A DNA stretch of 29,305 nucleotides from an uncultured Oxalobacter sp. (GTDB taxonomy: Bacteria; Pseudomonadota; Gammaproteobacteria; Burkholderiales; Burkholderiaceae_D), in contig CAJKQK010000018.1 in NCBI GenBank assembly GCA_905202055.1, positions 1 to 29,305 of the forward strand. The letters are read 5' to 3'. The notes below the pieces were generated by a model, which worked only from the letters and a program-made list of their open reading frames with translations, did no database searches and was not told the DNA's origin. This document shows, piece by piece, positions 17,676 to 25,656 of this stretch. The position numbers and the translations under genes are program-made. Position 1 is the stretch's first letter, and the number at the start of each line of letters is the position of its first letter.

Positions 17676-17900
17676 ATGACTTCGGTACAAAATCATATTG
17701 CACTTGGCAATCTTGTTCGCATCGAACGGAAGCGTCAGAAGTTGACACAGGAGCAACTGGCTGCGCTTGCCGGTGTCGGTGTCCGGTTTTTACGTGAGTT
17801 GGAAAAAGGAAAGGACAGTTGTCAGATCGGTCTTGCGTTTTCTGTCATGCAAACCCTTGGATTGTCTGTGGATGTCTCCGGAAGAGGAGATGAAGAATGA
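17676..17900 (+). CDS. hipB: HipB-like antitoxin, Xre-family repressor
   Basis: Predicted DNA-binding antitoxin of 74 residues. IALGNLVRIERKRQKLTQEQLAALAGVGVRFLRELEKGKDS is a complete Cro/C1-type helix-turn-helix (about residues 8-50). The tail TLGLSVDVSG is the dimerising strand common to HipB-like proteins. It is slightly shorter than E. coli HipB. Its stop overlaps the start of hipA by four bases (ATGA), the usual coupling of antitoxin and toxin. It should neutralise HipA and repress its own promoter, where several matching half-sites lie. Confidence 0.9.
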   Translation: MTSVQNHIALGNLVRIERKRQKLTQEQLAALAGVGVRFLRELEKGKDSCQIGLAFSVMQTLGLSVDVSGRGDEE

Positions 17901-19156
17901 GTCGCATTCTTGATGTTTACCTGCATGAAAAGATGGCGGGTACGCTGGCGCAGAATGAGGATGGCCAACTTGATTTCAGATATGACCGTGATTATCTGGG
18001 TTCAAACGGGATGGCAATTTCAGTGTCGATGCCTTTACGTGATGAGCCTTACCCGGACAGGATTGCCCGTCCGTACTTTTCCGGTTTGTTGCCGGATGAA
18101 CGTGCGCGACGTCGTCTTGCGGCTGTGTTGGGTGTTTCCGATAAAAATGCATTCGGTTTGCTTGAGATAATCGGTGGTGAATGTGCGGGTGCACTTTCCC
18201 TGTTGCCGGAAGGACAACCGTTGCCTGATTTTTCTGCCGAAACTTTTGAGGCACTCGACGGAAAACGTCTTGCAGAACTGCTTGACCTGTTACGGCAAAA
18301 ACCATTGCTGGGCGGTGAGGAAGGTGTTCGCTTGTCTCTTGCTGGAGTACAGGACAAACTGGCTGTTTGTGTCATCGACGGGGAAATTTTTTTACCAAAA
18401 GACGGACGGCCGACAACACATATTCTCAAACCTTTTATCGAAGGATTGAGCGGAACAGTCGAAAACGAGGTTTTCTGCATGAAACTGGCGTCGCGCATGG
18501 GATTGGACGCGCCTGTCGTTTCCAGAGGTATGGCTGGAAATACCGGATTCATTCTTGTTGAACGTTATGATCGTGTGCGCGAAGGGAATGGCAGGATTTT
18601 ACGCTTGCATCAGGAAGATTTCTGTCAGGCTCTGAGTGTGCCGCCGGAACTTAAATATGAAACTGAAGGTGGGCCGGGAATAGACAGTTCACAGGCGTTG
18701 ATTCAGAAGGTAACGCGGAGACCGGCCGCCGATCGGCGAACGTTTCAGCAAAGAGTGATTTTTCATTATCTGGTGGGAAACGCGGATGCTCATGCCAAAA
18801 ATTATTCCCTGCTTTATCGTAGAGAAATTCCGGATCTGGCTCCGCTTTACGATGTCGTTTGTACTGCCGTGTATCCGCGTCTTGCAAAGAAAATGGCGAT
18901 GCAGGTTGGTGGTTGTGCTTCGCCCGATACCATACGGTTGGAAGATTGGCAAAAAATGGTGCCGGACACGCGGGTGGCGAAACGGATTTTGTCGAATGAT
19001 TTATTACGAATGGCGAATGCAATAGAAATCGAGGCGGACATTCTTTTGGAAGAAATGGCCGGACAAAATCTTTATCATCCAGTGTTAAAGAAAATCAGGA
19101 GAACGATTGGTGTCCGGGCACGATTGATCAACCGGATGGTAGAAAAAAACGCCTGA
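17897..19156 (+). CDS. hipA: HipA-like serine/threonine kinase toxin
   Basis: Predicted toxin kinase of 419 residues; the E. coli relative phosphorylates glutamyl-tRNA synthetase and induces persistence. The N-terminal domain has PYFSGLLPDERARRRLA, the HipA N-terminal signature. RLSLAGVQDKLAV holds the regulatory autophosphorylated serine (S147 here, S150 in E. coli HipA). HILKP supplies the ATP-binding lysine region. YLVGNADAHAKNYSLL contains the catalytic aspartate (D297) and Asn302, and LAPLYDVV contains the metal-binding aspartate (D319). Every catalytic residue is present, so it looks active. It converges on the next gene with only eight bases between their stops and no obvious terminator in between. 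Confidence 0.93.
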   Translation: MSRILDVYLHEKMAGTLAQNEDGQLDFRYDRDYLGSNGMAISVSMPLRDEPYPDRIARPYFSGLLPDERARRRLAAVLGVSDKNAFGLLEIIGGECAGALSLLPEGQPLPDFSAETFEALDGKRLAELLDLLRQKPLLGGEEGVRLSLAGVQDKLAVCVIDGEIFLPKDGRPTTHILKPFIEGLSGTVENEVFCMKLASRMGLDAPVVSRGMAGNTGFILVERYDRVREGNGRILRLHQEDFCQALSVPPELKYETEGGPGIDSSQALIQKVTRRPAADRRTFQQRVIFHYLVGNADAHAKNYSLLYRREIPDLAPLYDVVCTAVYPRLAKKMAMQVGGCASPDTIRLEDWQKMVPDTRVAKRILSNDLLRMANAIEIEADILLEEMAGQNLYHPVLKKIRRTIGVRARLINRMVEKNA

Positions 19157-19164
19157 ACACCGCT

Positions 19165-20055
19165 TTATCGAAGGAGGGGATAGCAATCGGTCAGAAAGCC
19201 GAGCTTGTCGAAGAGAAAGCGGGCTTTTCGGGTTTTGACGGACGTATCGGGGTTTTCTTTCAGGTAGCCTTCCCCGACAGTCTGGTTAAAATGCAGGGTC
19301 AGACGCGAGATATGGACGCCATTTTGCCTGCCTCTCTGGTAGCGCGCGTATGCGGTTTGGCGCATATAGTCGGGATCGGCGGAATCTGTCCAGCGTGCGG
19401 CGTCTGCGGGTATTGATTTTGTACCGTCCGGAAGGTCTCCGTTTCGGGCCCGGTTTTTCAGGGATTGAAGAGGGATGTTTGCGTGGTGGCGATTCAGGCG
19501 ATCCGGCAGGATAAGTCCCTTGCGTTCGGGATAAGGATGTTTTGCCTGCGCCGGTGAACGTACTTCCATCGTTTTTTCCAGCGAATTGATGAAGGAAAGA
19601 CGCCCGCATTCTTCATATATATCCAGATCGATATGAACGGGTACGGGTTCCTCATACAGCGCTTCCCATACAAGGGTGTAGAACTGATAGGCGGACGGGA
19701 CGTCGAGCGGGATGTTGAACGACGGGAAAACCCATTCCAGTTTCCGGGATCGGGTGGCCAGATAGAAGGCGAGGGTATTTTTGATTTTTTCCAGGCTGGC
19801 AGGAGTGTACCGGACGAAATCGGGGAGTATCCAGATGCGGATCAGCTCGCGGATATCGTCAGGATTCGAAAAATCGCGCCGGGTGAATTCGTCGGTTTCC
19901 CGGTCGGTGAGCATCGTCAGGTCGTCAAGGATGTCGCCGAGAAATTCCCACCAGACGTATTTGATGCCGGGTCGGGGTTTCGGTGGCGGCCAGTCGATCC
20001 AGAGGACCAGCTTCTTCCACAGGTCTTTGACAATGCTTGACATGGTGTCGGGCAT
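19165..20055 (-). CDS. Unrecognised protein, downstream copy of a tandem paralogue pair
   Basis: A 296-residue protein I do not recognise; no signal peptide or membrane helix is evident. It is clearly a paralogue of the neighbouring upstream gene. Shared blocks include WWEFLGDILDDL, RDFSNPDDIRELIRIWILPDF, NTLAFYL, FNIPLDVPSAYQFYTLVWEAL, RLTLHFNQ and VKTRKARFLFDKLG ending in YPLLR. The middle part (about residues 160-215) is poorly conserved. The block order suggests an N-terminal helical module (about 30-135) and a C-terminal module (about 215-296). A second ATG at 20043 is possible; neither start has a clear ribosome-binding site. It is probably co-transcribed with its paralogue, 45 bases from that gene's restored stop. 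Function unknown. Confidence 0.75.
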   Translation of the reverse strand: MPDTMSSIVKDLWKKLVLWIDWPPPKPRPGIKYVWWEFLGDILDDLTMLTDRETDEFTRRDFSNPDDIRELIRIWILPDFVRYTPASLEKIKNTLAFYLATRSRKLEWVFPSFNIPLDVPSAYQFYTLVWEALYEEPVPVHIDLDIYEECGRLSFINSLEKTMEVRSPAQAKHPYPERKGLILPDRLNRHHANIPLQSLKNRARNGDLPDGTKSIPADAARWTDSADPDYMRQTAYARYQRGRQNGVHISRLTLHFNQTVGEGYLKENPDTSVKTRKARFLFDKLGFLTDCYPLLR

Positions 20056-20071
20056 GAAATCGTCCGGCTGT

Positions 20072-20965
20072 TCAGGGGACAGCCGGACGGGAATGGCGGT
20101 TTATTTCAGGATCGGATAGTTGGCGAGCAGGTTGCCGAGCTTGTCGAACAGAAAGCGCGCCCGTCTTGTCTTGACCGGCGTGGTCGTTCCGGCAAAAACC
20201 GATGCCGATATCCTTGTCGAAAGTCAGGGTCAGCCGGTCGACGAACAGGCCGTTTGCCTGCAATTCCCCGAACTGTTTCAATGCCCGCTCGTTTCCACGG
20301 TTCATGTCGTACCAGTCGAGCCATTTTGTCGCATCGGACTTCAGGCCGCGGATGTTGTTCGGACGCACGCCGGTCAGCGCCCACCGTTCGATTTCATCCA
20401 GTGACCTGTCCGGCGTGTACCACTCGAGAAGGTCGGTCTTGACCGTGCCGATCCGTTCCGGGCTGGCGTAGTAGGATGTATCCGACCAGTCGGGACGTTC
20501 CGCCATCTTGTAAAGCGAATTGATGAATTCCGGGCTGGTGTCTTCCTCGTAATCCTTCGGATCGATCGGGTCGGGAAAATCGGAGAGGAAAAATTCCTGC
20601 CAGATGACGGTGTAAAGCTGCTTTGAGGAAGCGACATTGATCGGAATCTGGAAGGCATTGACGATGCTGTCCAGTTCCTTGTCGGGCTGGTGCAGGTACC
20701 ATGCAAGCGTATCGCGGATACGTTGCTTGCTTTCTTCCGTAAACAGGAAAAAGTCCGGCATGATCCAGGGCTGGAGGAAATAGCGCAGGGCAACGGTACT
20801 GGTGAGATCGCGCTGGGCGAAGTCGATGATTTCCTCATCGGTGGGCAGAATGAGCTCGCCCAGGATGTCGCCCATGAAACCCCAATAGTATTTTTTCTTC
20901 GTTTCTTTCTTCAGGAGGTTGCTGCGATATGCCTTGAAGAAGCTGGAAATCGTCATTTTTCCCAT
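20072..20965 (-). CDS. Unrecognised protein, upstream paralogue with a 3' frameshift
   Basis: Paralogue of the downstream gene: KYYWGFMGDILGEL, RYFLQPWIMPDFFLF, DTLAWYL, FQIPINVASSKQLYTVIWQEFF and RLTLTFDKDIGIGF align with it block by block. After GIGF the frame as given runs into an unrelated tail (CRNDHAGQDKTGALSV...) and stops at 20072. If one base is removed from the A5 run at 20194-20198, the protein continues GFAGTTTPVKTRRARFLFDKLGNLLANYPILK and stops at 20101. That ending matches the paralogue's VKTRKARFLFDKLG...YPLLR. The restored protein would have about 287 residues. The ATG at 20965 has AGGA nine bases upstream. It is either a recent mutation, a sequencing error or slippery expression. 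Function unknown. Confidence 0.75.
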   Translation of the reverse strand: MGKMTISSFFKAYRSNLLKKETKKKYYWGFMGDILGELILPTDEEIIDFAQRDLTSTVALRYFLQPWIMPDFFLFTEESKQRIRDTLAWYLHQPDKELDSIVNAFQIPINVASSKQLYTVIWQEFFLSDFPDPIDPKDYEEDTSPEFINSLYKMAERPDWSDTSYYASPERIGTVKTDLLEWYTPDRSLDEIERWALTGVRPNNIRGLKSDATKWLDWYDMNRGNERALKQFGELQANGLFVDRLTLTFDKDIGIGFCRNDHAGQDKTGALSVRQARQPARQLSDPEINRHSRPAVP

Positions 20966-21010
20966 AGTGGATTATCCTGTTTTTATTTTGTCGGTATTAT
21001 TTTATCCATT

Positions 21011-22264
21011 TTAACCGTAATGCCGTTTGACCGTAACCGGATGGGGTTCGCGCCCCGCCTTGAATGCGGTTTTTTCGGGAAGGATGCAGTTGTCGACCGG
21101 GCAGACGTTCAGGCATAAATGGCAACCGATACAGCGGTCGTTGACCGTCGGTGTGCGCGTGTATCCGTCCCAGTCAATGGCCTGGTGGCCCCCGTCGAAG
21201 CATGAGACCACACAGCGGCCGCAACCGATGCATCTGGTCTTGTCGATGCCGGGAATGACCATGAAGTCGCGGTCGAGGTCATCGGCCGGGACGATATTGG
21301 GCAAGGCCTTGCCGACGAGGCCGGAGAGTCTTTCGATGCCTTTTTCTTCCATGAAGTGCGACAGGCCGCTTGCCATGTCTTCGACGATCCGGTAGCCGTA
21401 TTCCATGACGGCGGTCGTGACCTGAATGGTGGATGAGCCGACGAGCAAAAATTCCAGCACGTCCTGCCAGGTGACGATGCCACCGATCCCGGAGATGGGG
21501 ATGTCTTTCAGTTCGGGATGCTGTTTCATCTGGGTGATGAAGCGCAGGGCAATGGGCTTGATGGCCGGCCCGGAATAGCCCGATATCGATGACTTTCCGT
21601 TGACGACCGGCATGGGACTCAGGCAGTCGAGGTCAAGGTTCGTGATGGCCTTGACCGTGTTGATGGCGGCGATTCCTTTCGCGCCTGCATGGATGGCGGC
21701 AATCGCCGGGATTTCCATGTGGCCGATGTTGGGGGTCATTTTGGCGAGCACGGGCAGGTGTGTCGCACGGCAGACGGCTTCGGTATATTGCGCGACCCGT
21801 TCGGGGCTCTGCCCGACGTCGGAACCCATCGTGGAGGAGGTCATCTGGGGACACGAAAAATTGCATTCGATGATGTCGGCTCCGATGTCGGTCACTTTTT
21901 GCGCAAGAGTCCGCCATTCGTCGTCGTTGCTGCCCATGATGGACGCGATCATGACCTTGTGCGGGTATTCGCGTTTCAGGCGTTCCATGTTTTTCAGGTT
22001 CACGTCAAGCGGCTTGTCGGAAATCATTTCCATGTTCTTGAAGCCCCCCCATGCCCCGCCGGGATTGCCGGTGATGTCGAAACGGGGAGAACATTCGTCC
22101 GGCAGGAAGATGCCGACCGTTTTGTACGCCACGCCGCCCCATCCTGTATCGAAGGCTTTGGCTACCATTTCATAATCGGAACCGACGGGGGAAGACGACA
22201 GGAAAAACGGGTTTTCGCAGTGAACGCCCAGAAAGTCGATGGAGAGGTCTTTTTTCAGTGCCAT
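21011..22264 (-). CDS. preA: NAD-dependent dihydropyrimidine dehydrogenase subunit PreA
   Basis: Catalytic subunit reducing uracil and thymine to the dihydro forms with electrons from NADH, in the cytoplasm. The FMN-binding dihydroorotate-dehydrogenase-like barrel spans about residues 1-320; ECNFSCPQM and GSDVGQSPERV, AKMTPNIG, NGKSSISGYSG and GIGGIVTWQDVLEFLLVGSSTIQ follow E. coli PreA as I recall it. The C-terminal ferredoxin domain has two 4Fe-4S motifs, C345/C348/C351/C355 and C378/C381/C384/C388. Length is 417, close to 411 in E. coli. AGGAGAA stands seven bases before the ATG. It lies 17 bases after preT, forming the preTA operon. Genes for the later steps (dihydropyrimidinase, ureidopropionase) are not in the window. 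Confidence 0.96.
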   Translation of the reverse strand: MALKKDLSIDFLGVHCENPFFLSSSPVGSDYEMVAKAFDTGWGGVAYKTVGIFLPDECSPRFDITGNPGGAWGGFKNMEMISDKPLDVNLKNMERLKREYPHKVMIASIMGSNDDEWRTLAQKVTDIGADIIECNFSCPQMTSSTMGSDVGQSPERVAQYTEAVCRATHLPVLAKMTPNIGHMEIPAIAAIHAGAKGIAAINTVKAITNLDLDCLSPMPVVNGKSSISGYSGPAIKPIALRFITQMKQHPELKDIPISGIGGIVTWQDVLEFLLVGSSTIQVTTAVMEYGYRIVEDMASGLSHFMEEKGIERLSGLVGKALPNIVPADDLDRDFMVIPGIDKTRCIGCGRCVVSCFDGGHQAIDWDGYTRTPTVNDRCIGCHLCLNVCPVDNCILPEKTAFKAGREPHPVTVKRHYG

Positions 22265-22281
22265 GTGTTTCTCCTGTTGAA

Positions 22282-23496
22282 TTACGCTGGCAGATCCAGA
22301 TAGTCGATGATGGATGCGGCCGCTTTCCTGCCTTCGGCAATGGCCGCCACGACCGTTTTGCCGCCGTTGGCCCAGTCGCCCCCGGAAAAAATTCCTTTTT
22401 GTTTTGTTACGCCAGCGAGTTCTTCACTTCTTTCCTGACCGACGGCAAGGATGACCTTGTCGGTTTGCAGGTTCATGACGGATTGTCTGTCGGCTCCGGT
22501 AAAATGGATGTCGGTGACACGGCCGTTTTTGCCGTTGATTTTCTGCGGGAAGAATTCCGTCACGACAGGAATGCCCATACTGACGGCAAGAAGGGTTTCG
22601 GCGATGTTGGCCGATGCGTCGGCGATAGGGCGGCAAAAGACGAGTTTGACGGATTCGGCACCCAGCGCCTGTGCTGTCGTGGCACAATCCATCGCGACGT
22701 CACCGTCGCCGATGACGACGACCCGGTTTCCTTTCTCGGATGGCTCATACCGGCGTGCGTTTTGCAGGTAATCGAGTGCATGGATGACGCCGTCAAGGTT
22801 TTTTCCCGGACAATCCAGTGTTTTCGGTTTCCAGAGCCCCGCACCGATGAAGACGGCATCGAACTGTTTCACCAGCAAATCGAGATCGCTTGTGGAAACG
22901 GTTGTGTTGTACCGGAATTCAACGCCGAGCTTTTCGATTTGGGCCAGGTCGAAATCGATGGTTTCCTGTGGCAGCCGAAAGCGCGGGATGCCAAGGGCGA
23001 GCATGCCACCGGGTCGGGACGATTGTTCAAGGATCGTGACCCGGCAGCCTTCGCGCGCGAGAACGCTGGCACAGGCCAGCGAGGCGGGACCCGCTCCGAT
23101 GCAGGCGACTTTTTTGCCGTTGGATGGGCCGGTTTTCAGGATATGCATGCCCATTTTGCGTTCCTGCTCCGTCACGAAACGCTGGAGTTTCGCTATCCGG
23201 ACCGGTTGGTCGAGTCCGGCACGGACGCAAGCGCTTTCACACAGTTCATTGGCGGGACAGATGAGTGCGCAGCTTCCGCCAAGAGGATTGTTTTCGCGGA
23301 TGGTTTCAGCCGCCCCCCAGATGTTTTTGAAACGCAATGACCGGATGAATCTGGCGGGATCGGTTCCGGCGGGGCAGGCCTCGCTGCATGGGGCATCGTG
23401 ACACAGGAGGCAGCGCGACGCTTCAGCCAGTGCGGTGCGGGAATCGAAGTCTTTTTCCAGTGGAGTATCGTCAGTGACGCAGATAGTGCGGCTCAT
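22282..23496 (-). CDS. preT: Dihydropyrimidine dehydrogenase electron-transfer subunit PreT
   Basis: Flavoprotein that takes electrons from NADH and passes them to PreA; related to the small subunit of glutamate synthase. The N-terminal iron-sulfur region has C29/C32/C37/C41 and C76/C80/C86/C90. An FAD-binding Rossmann motif follows (VACIGAGPASLACA, about 130-143), then RPGGMLALGIPRFRLP and a second nucleotide motif VVVIGDGDVAMDCATTA (about 268-284). GGDWANGGKTVVAAIAEGRKAA near the C-terminus is the final FAD-contacting block. Length 404, near 412 in E. coli. GAGGAAA lies five bases before the ATG. First gene of preTA; the FhlA-like regulator gene ends 226 bases upstream on the same strand. 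Confidence 0.95.
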   Translation of the reverse strand: MSRTICVTDDTPLEKDFDSRTALAEASRCLLCHDAPCSEACPAGTDPARFIRSLRFKNIWGAAETIRENNPLGGSCALICPANELCESACVRAGLDQPVRIAKLQRFVTEQERKMGMHILKTGPSNGKKVACIGAGPASLACASVLAREGCRVTILEQSSRPGGMLALGIPRFRLPQETIDFDLAQIEKLGVEFRYNTTVSTSDLDLLVKQFDAVFIGAGLWKPKTLDCPGKNLDGVIHALDYLQNARRYEPSEKGNRVVVIGDGDVAMDCATTAQALGAESVKLVFCRPIADASANIAETLLAVSMGIPVVTEFFPQKINGKNGRVTDIHFTGADRQSVMNLQTDKVILAVGQERSEELAGVTKQKGIFSGGDWANGGKTVVAAIAEGRKAAASIIDYLDLPA

Positions 23497-23528
23497 ACGG
23501 TTTCCTCGTGTTTACTTGTTTTCTGCAA

Positions 23529-23547
23529 GGCAATCTTTGCCAGTATA
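23529..23547 (-). promoter_or_regulatory. Candidate preTA -10 box with adjoining inverted repeat
   Basis: On the minus strand TATACT (23547-23542) is a good -10 candidate about 46 bases upstream of preT, and GGCAA-AGA-TTGCC (23541-23529) follows at the expected start site. The -35 is poor (TTGGCC at 19-base spacing). The repeat is placed where a repressor could block initiation. No sigma-54 motif with the required GG-N10-GC spacing was found in this gap, although an FhlA-like gene precedes it. Confidence 0.3.
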
Positions 23548-23722
23548 AAGGAAAGCGAAGGGAACAGGCCAATGCTCCCGGCGACCGGTAGAAAAAAGGG
23601 CAGAAATGGGTGTTTTTCCGCGCAGGGCGGTTTTTGCCACAAGCGCAGGCTGTCTGTCGGGGAATGAGGTTCTCAGGCGGTCACGGCTTTTTTGCCGTTT
23701 CGTTTCGTGGGGCGACAGGAAT

Positions 23723-25345
23723 TCAGCCCTGTTTTTTGCGGAAGTCGTCGGCATTGATGCCGAATCGCCTGATTCTGGCGAGAAGGGTTGTCCGTTTCAG
23801 TCCCAGTCTGGCAGCGGCCCCGTTTTTGCCTCCGATTTTGCCTTCTGTTTCCTCCAGTGCGCGGATAATGGTGTTTTCGTCTGTTTGCGGGATGGGGGGG
23901 GAATCCGGAATATCCACCCTGGCGGGAGACTGGACGGAGAGGGGAGTGTTCTGGGTGGTGTAGCTCAGCAGCGCCTCGGGCGTCAGATTGAGCGTGTTGC
24001 CACTCGTCAGAATGACGGCCCGTTCCATGACGTTTTCCAGTTCGCGTATGTTGCCCGGCCAGGGCAAACGGGTCATCAGCGCCAGTGTGTCGGACGGAAT
24101 GCCGGTAATGTGGCGGTTCATCTCTTTTGCGAATTTTCGGATGAAGTATTTGGACAGCAGCGGAATGTCTTCAGTCCGTTCACGCAGGGGAGGCACTGTA
24201 ATGGGAAAAACGTTCAGGCGGTAAAACAGGTCGCTTCTGAATGTCTTGTCTTCGATTTTGGCAACAAGGTCGCAGTTTGTGGCGGCAATGACCCGTACAT
24301 TGACGGGAACGGTAACGGCACTGCCCAGGCGCCTGATCTGGTGTTCCTGCAATACGCTCAGGAGCTTCGGTTGCAGATCCAGCGGCATATCGCCGATTTC
24401 ATCCATGAAAAGCGTGCTTTTGTCCGCCTGTTCGAAATGGCCGATGCGCCTGTTCAGGGCACCGGTGAAAGCGCCTTTCTCATGACCGAACAGCTCGCTT
24501 TCCATCAGCTCGGAAGGGATCGCCGTACAGTTCATTTTGACCATGTCACGGTTTTTGCGATCGGAAAGATTGTGTATCGTTTGTGCGATCAATCCCTTGC
24601 CGGTACCGGTTTCCCCCTGAAGCAGGATAGTGGCGTTGCTGGAGGCGACGATTTCGATCTGCTGTAAAATGGACTGGATGGCAGTGCTGTGGCCGATGAC
24701 GGAGTGTTTGTGGGTGTCGTGGTGGATATCCTGTCCGTTTATGATGCTTTCATTGGGGGATGCGGGTATCTGTTCGTCCGCTTTTTCATGAGCGAGCAGG
24801 ACATCAAGGCCGACGGCAAGTCTGGCGCTGACGCGATTGAGCAGCCCCATGATTTCGGAAGTGAAATGACGGGGAGTGAAGGTACCGATGGCAAGCGTTC
24901 CCACCAGCTCTCCTGCCGATATCAGAGGCAGATAAAGCAGTACCTGCAACCCGTGCCGGGCAAGGTCTGCGATGTGTGGGCATCTGGCGGAGTGATTGAC
25001 GATAGCGTCCCGGTTGAACAGGATTTTCTCATGTTTGCGCAAGACGCTGCCCAGCAGGGTGGCATGCAGGGATTTGCTTCTGGTAACGTATGAATAGCCT
25101 TTGTTCCCGTCGAAAGTGAAGGAATGCGCATCCAGCCTGAAAGAGGACGGTTCGACTATTTCAAGGCTGATATAGTCCAGCCCGAAAAAGGCATGGAGGC
25201 TGCTGGCCGTTTCCTCGGCCAGATGCGGGATAGTTCCGGCCGCTATGACAGAGTCAGTCAATTTGACCAGAAAATGAAAAAAATCATTCTCATGACTGTC
25301 TTCCACATTGTAAAGGCCGTCATGATTGCAATGGATTGCCGTCAT
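23723..25345 (-). CDS. FhlA-like sigma-54 enhancer-binding regulator (GAF-AAA-Fis)
   Basis: Transcription activator for sigma-54 RNA polymerase, 540 residues. A GAF-type sensor domain occupies about residues 30-185 (LQVLLYLPLISAGELVGTLAIGTFTPRHF is the typical end of a GAF fold). The AAA+ domain has Walker A GETGTGKG (244-251), the sigma-54-contacting GAFTGA loop (291-296) and Walker B TLFMDEIGD. The C-terminal Fis-type helix-turn-helix is NGAAARLGLKRTTLLARIRRFGI. The layout matches the GAF-containing formate regulator FhlA, but with one sensor domain instead of two, and the effector is unknown. It lies on the same strand between the OxlT-like transporter and preTA. Two sigma-54 promoters lie upstream of the transporter, which makes that locus its most likely target. 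Confidence 0.92.
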   Translation of the reverse strand: MTAIHCNHDGLYNVEDSHENDFFHFLVKLTDSVIAAGTIPHLAEETASSLHAFFGLDYISLEIVEPSSFRLDAHSFTFDGNKGYSYVTRSKSLHATLLGSVLRKHEKILFNRDAIVNHSARCPHIADLARHGLQVLLYLPLISAGELVGTLAIGTFTPRHFTSEIMGLLNRVSARLAVGLDVLLAHEKADEQIPASPNESIINGQDIHHDTHKHSVIGHSTAIQSILQQIEIVASSNATILLQGETGTGKGLIAQTIHNLSDRKNRDMVKMNCTAIPSELMESELFGHEKGAFTGALNRRIGHFEQADKSTLFMDEIGDMPLDLQPKLLSVLQEHQIRRLGSAVTVPVNVRVIAATNCDLVAKIEDKTFRSDLFYRLNVFPITVPPLRERTEDIPLLSKYFIRKFAKEMNRHITGIPSDTLALMTRLPWPGNIRELENVMERAVILTSGNTLNLTPEALLSYTTQNTPLSVQSPARVDIPDSPPIPQTDENTIIRALEETEGKIGGKNGAAARLGLKRTTLLARIRRFGINADDFRKKQG

Positions 25346-25439
25346 GTCTCAAACGTTTGCAGTGACCAACAAGGATATATTCCGGGCGGGGCGTGAAGCG
25401 TCGCAGTCCATAACACGGTGCGTTCGGCCGGGTTTGGCT

Positions 25440-25491
25440 AAACCGCTTTCCCGGAGGAAGTATCAAACCGCTTTCTTGCACAAGCTGTCAA
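25440..25491 (-). promoter_or_regulatory. Candidate promoter of the FhlA-like regulator with direct repeats
   Basis: On the minus strand a consensus -35 TTGACA (25491-25486) is followed at 18 bases by TTTGAT (25467-25462), giving a leader of about 110 bases. An 11-bp direct repeat AAACCGCTTTC (+ strand 25440-25450 and 25465-25475, period 25) overlaps and follows the -10. It may bind a regulator, possibly the gene product itself. The rest of the 311-base gap between the regulator and the transporter holds the transporter's terminator and nothing else I can support. Confidence 0.4.
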
Positions 25492-25565
25492 TCTTATCAT
25501 ATCTGTGTCAGTCGGGGGAGGGGGGTGACGGGATGCCGGAAGGGAAAGCGGGGCGGCCGGCCATG

Positions 25566-25595
25566 AAAAAAGCGGCAATACCCGGGTATTGCCGC
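25566..25595 (-). terminator. Intrinsic terminator of the OxlT-like transporter gene
   Basis: A 24-base perfect palindrome (25572-25595, arms GCGGCAATACCC / GGGTATTGCCGC) followed on the minus strand by six T (25571-25566). It lies about 60 bases after the transporter stop and separates it from the regulator gene. Confidence 0.85.
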
Positions 25596-25656
25596 CTTGT
25601 GGGAATGCCGGTCAGGACAGAAAAGCGGTGACGCTTTTCCATCCCACAGGCAAAAT

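Noticed and set aside
23524..23545. Sigma-54-like motif upstream of preT (TGGCAAAGATTGCC...TTGCA)
   Set aside because: The GG to GC distance is 8 or 13, not the required 10, so it is not a -24/-12 promoter.
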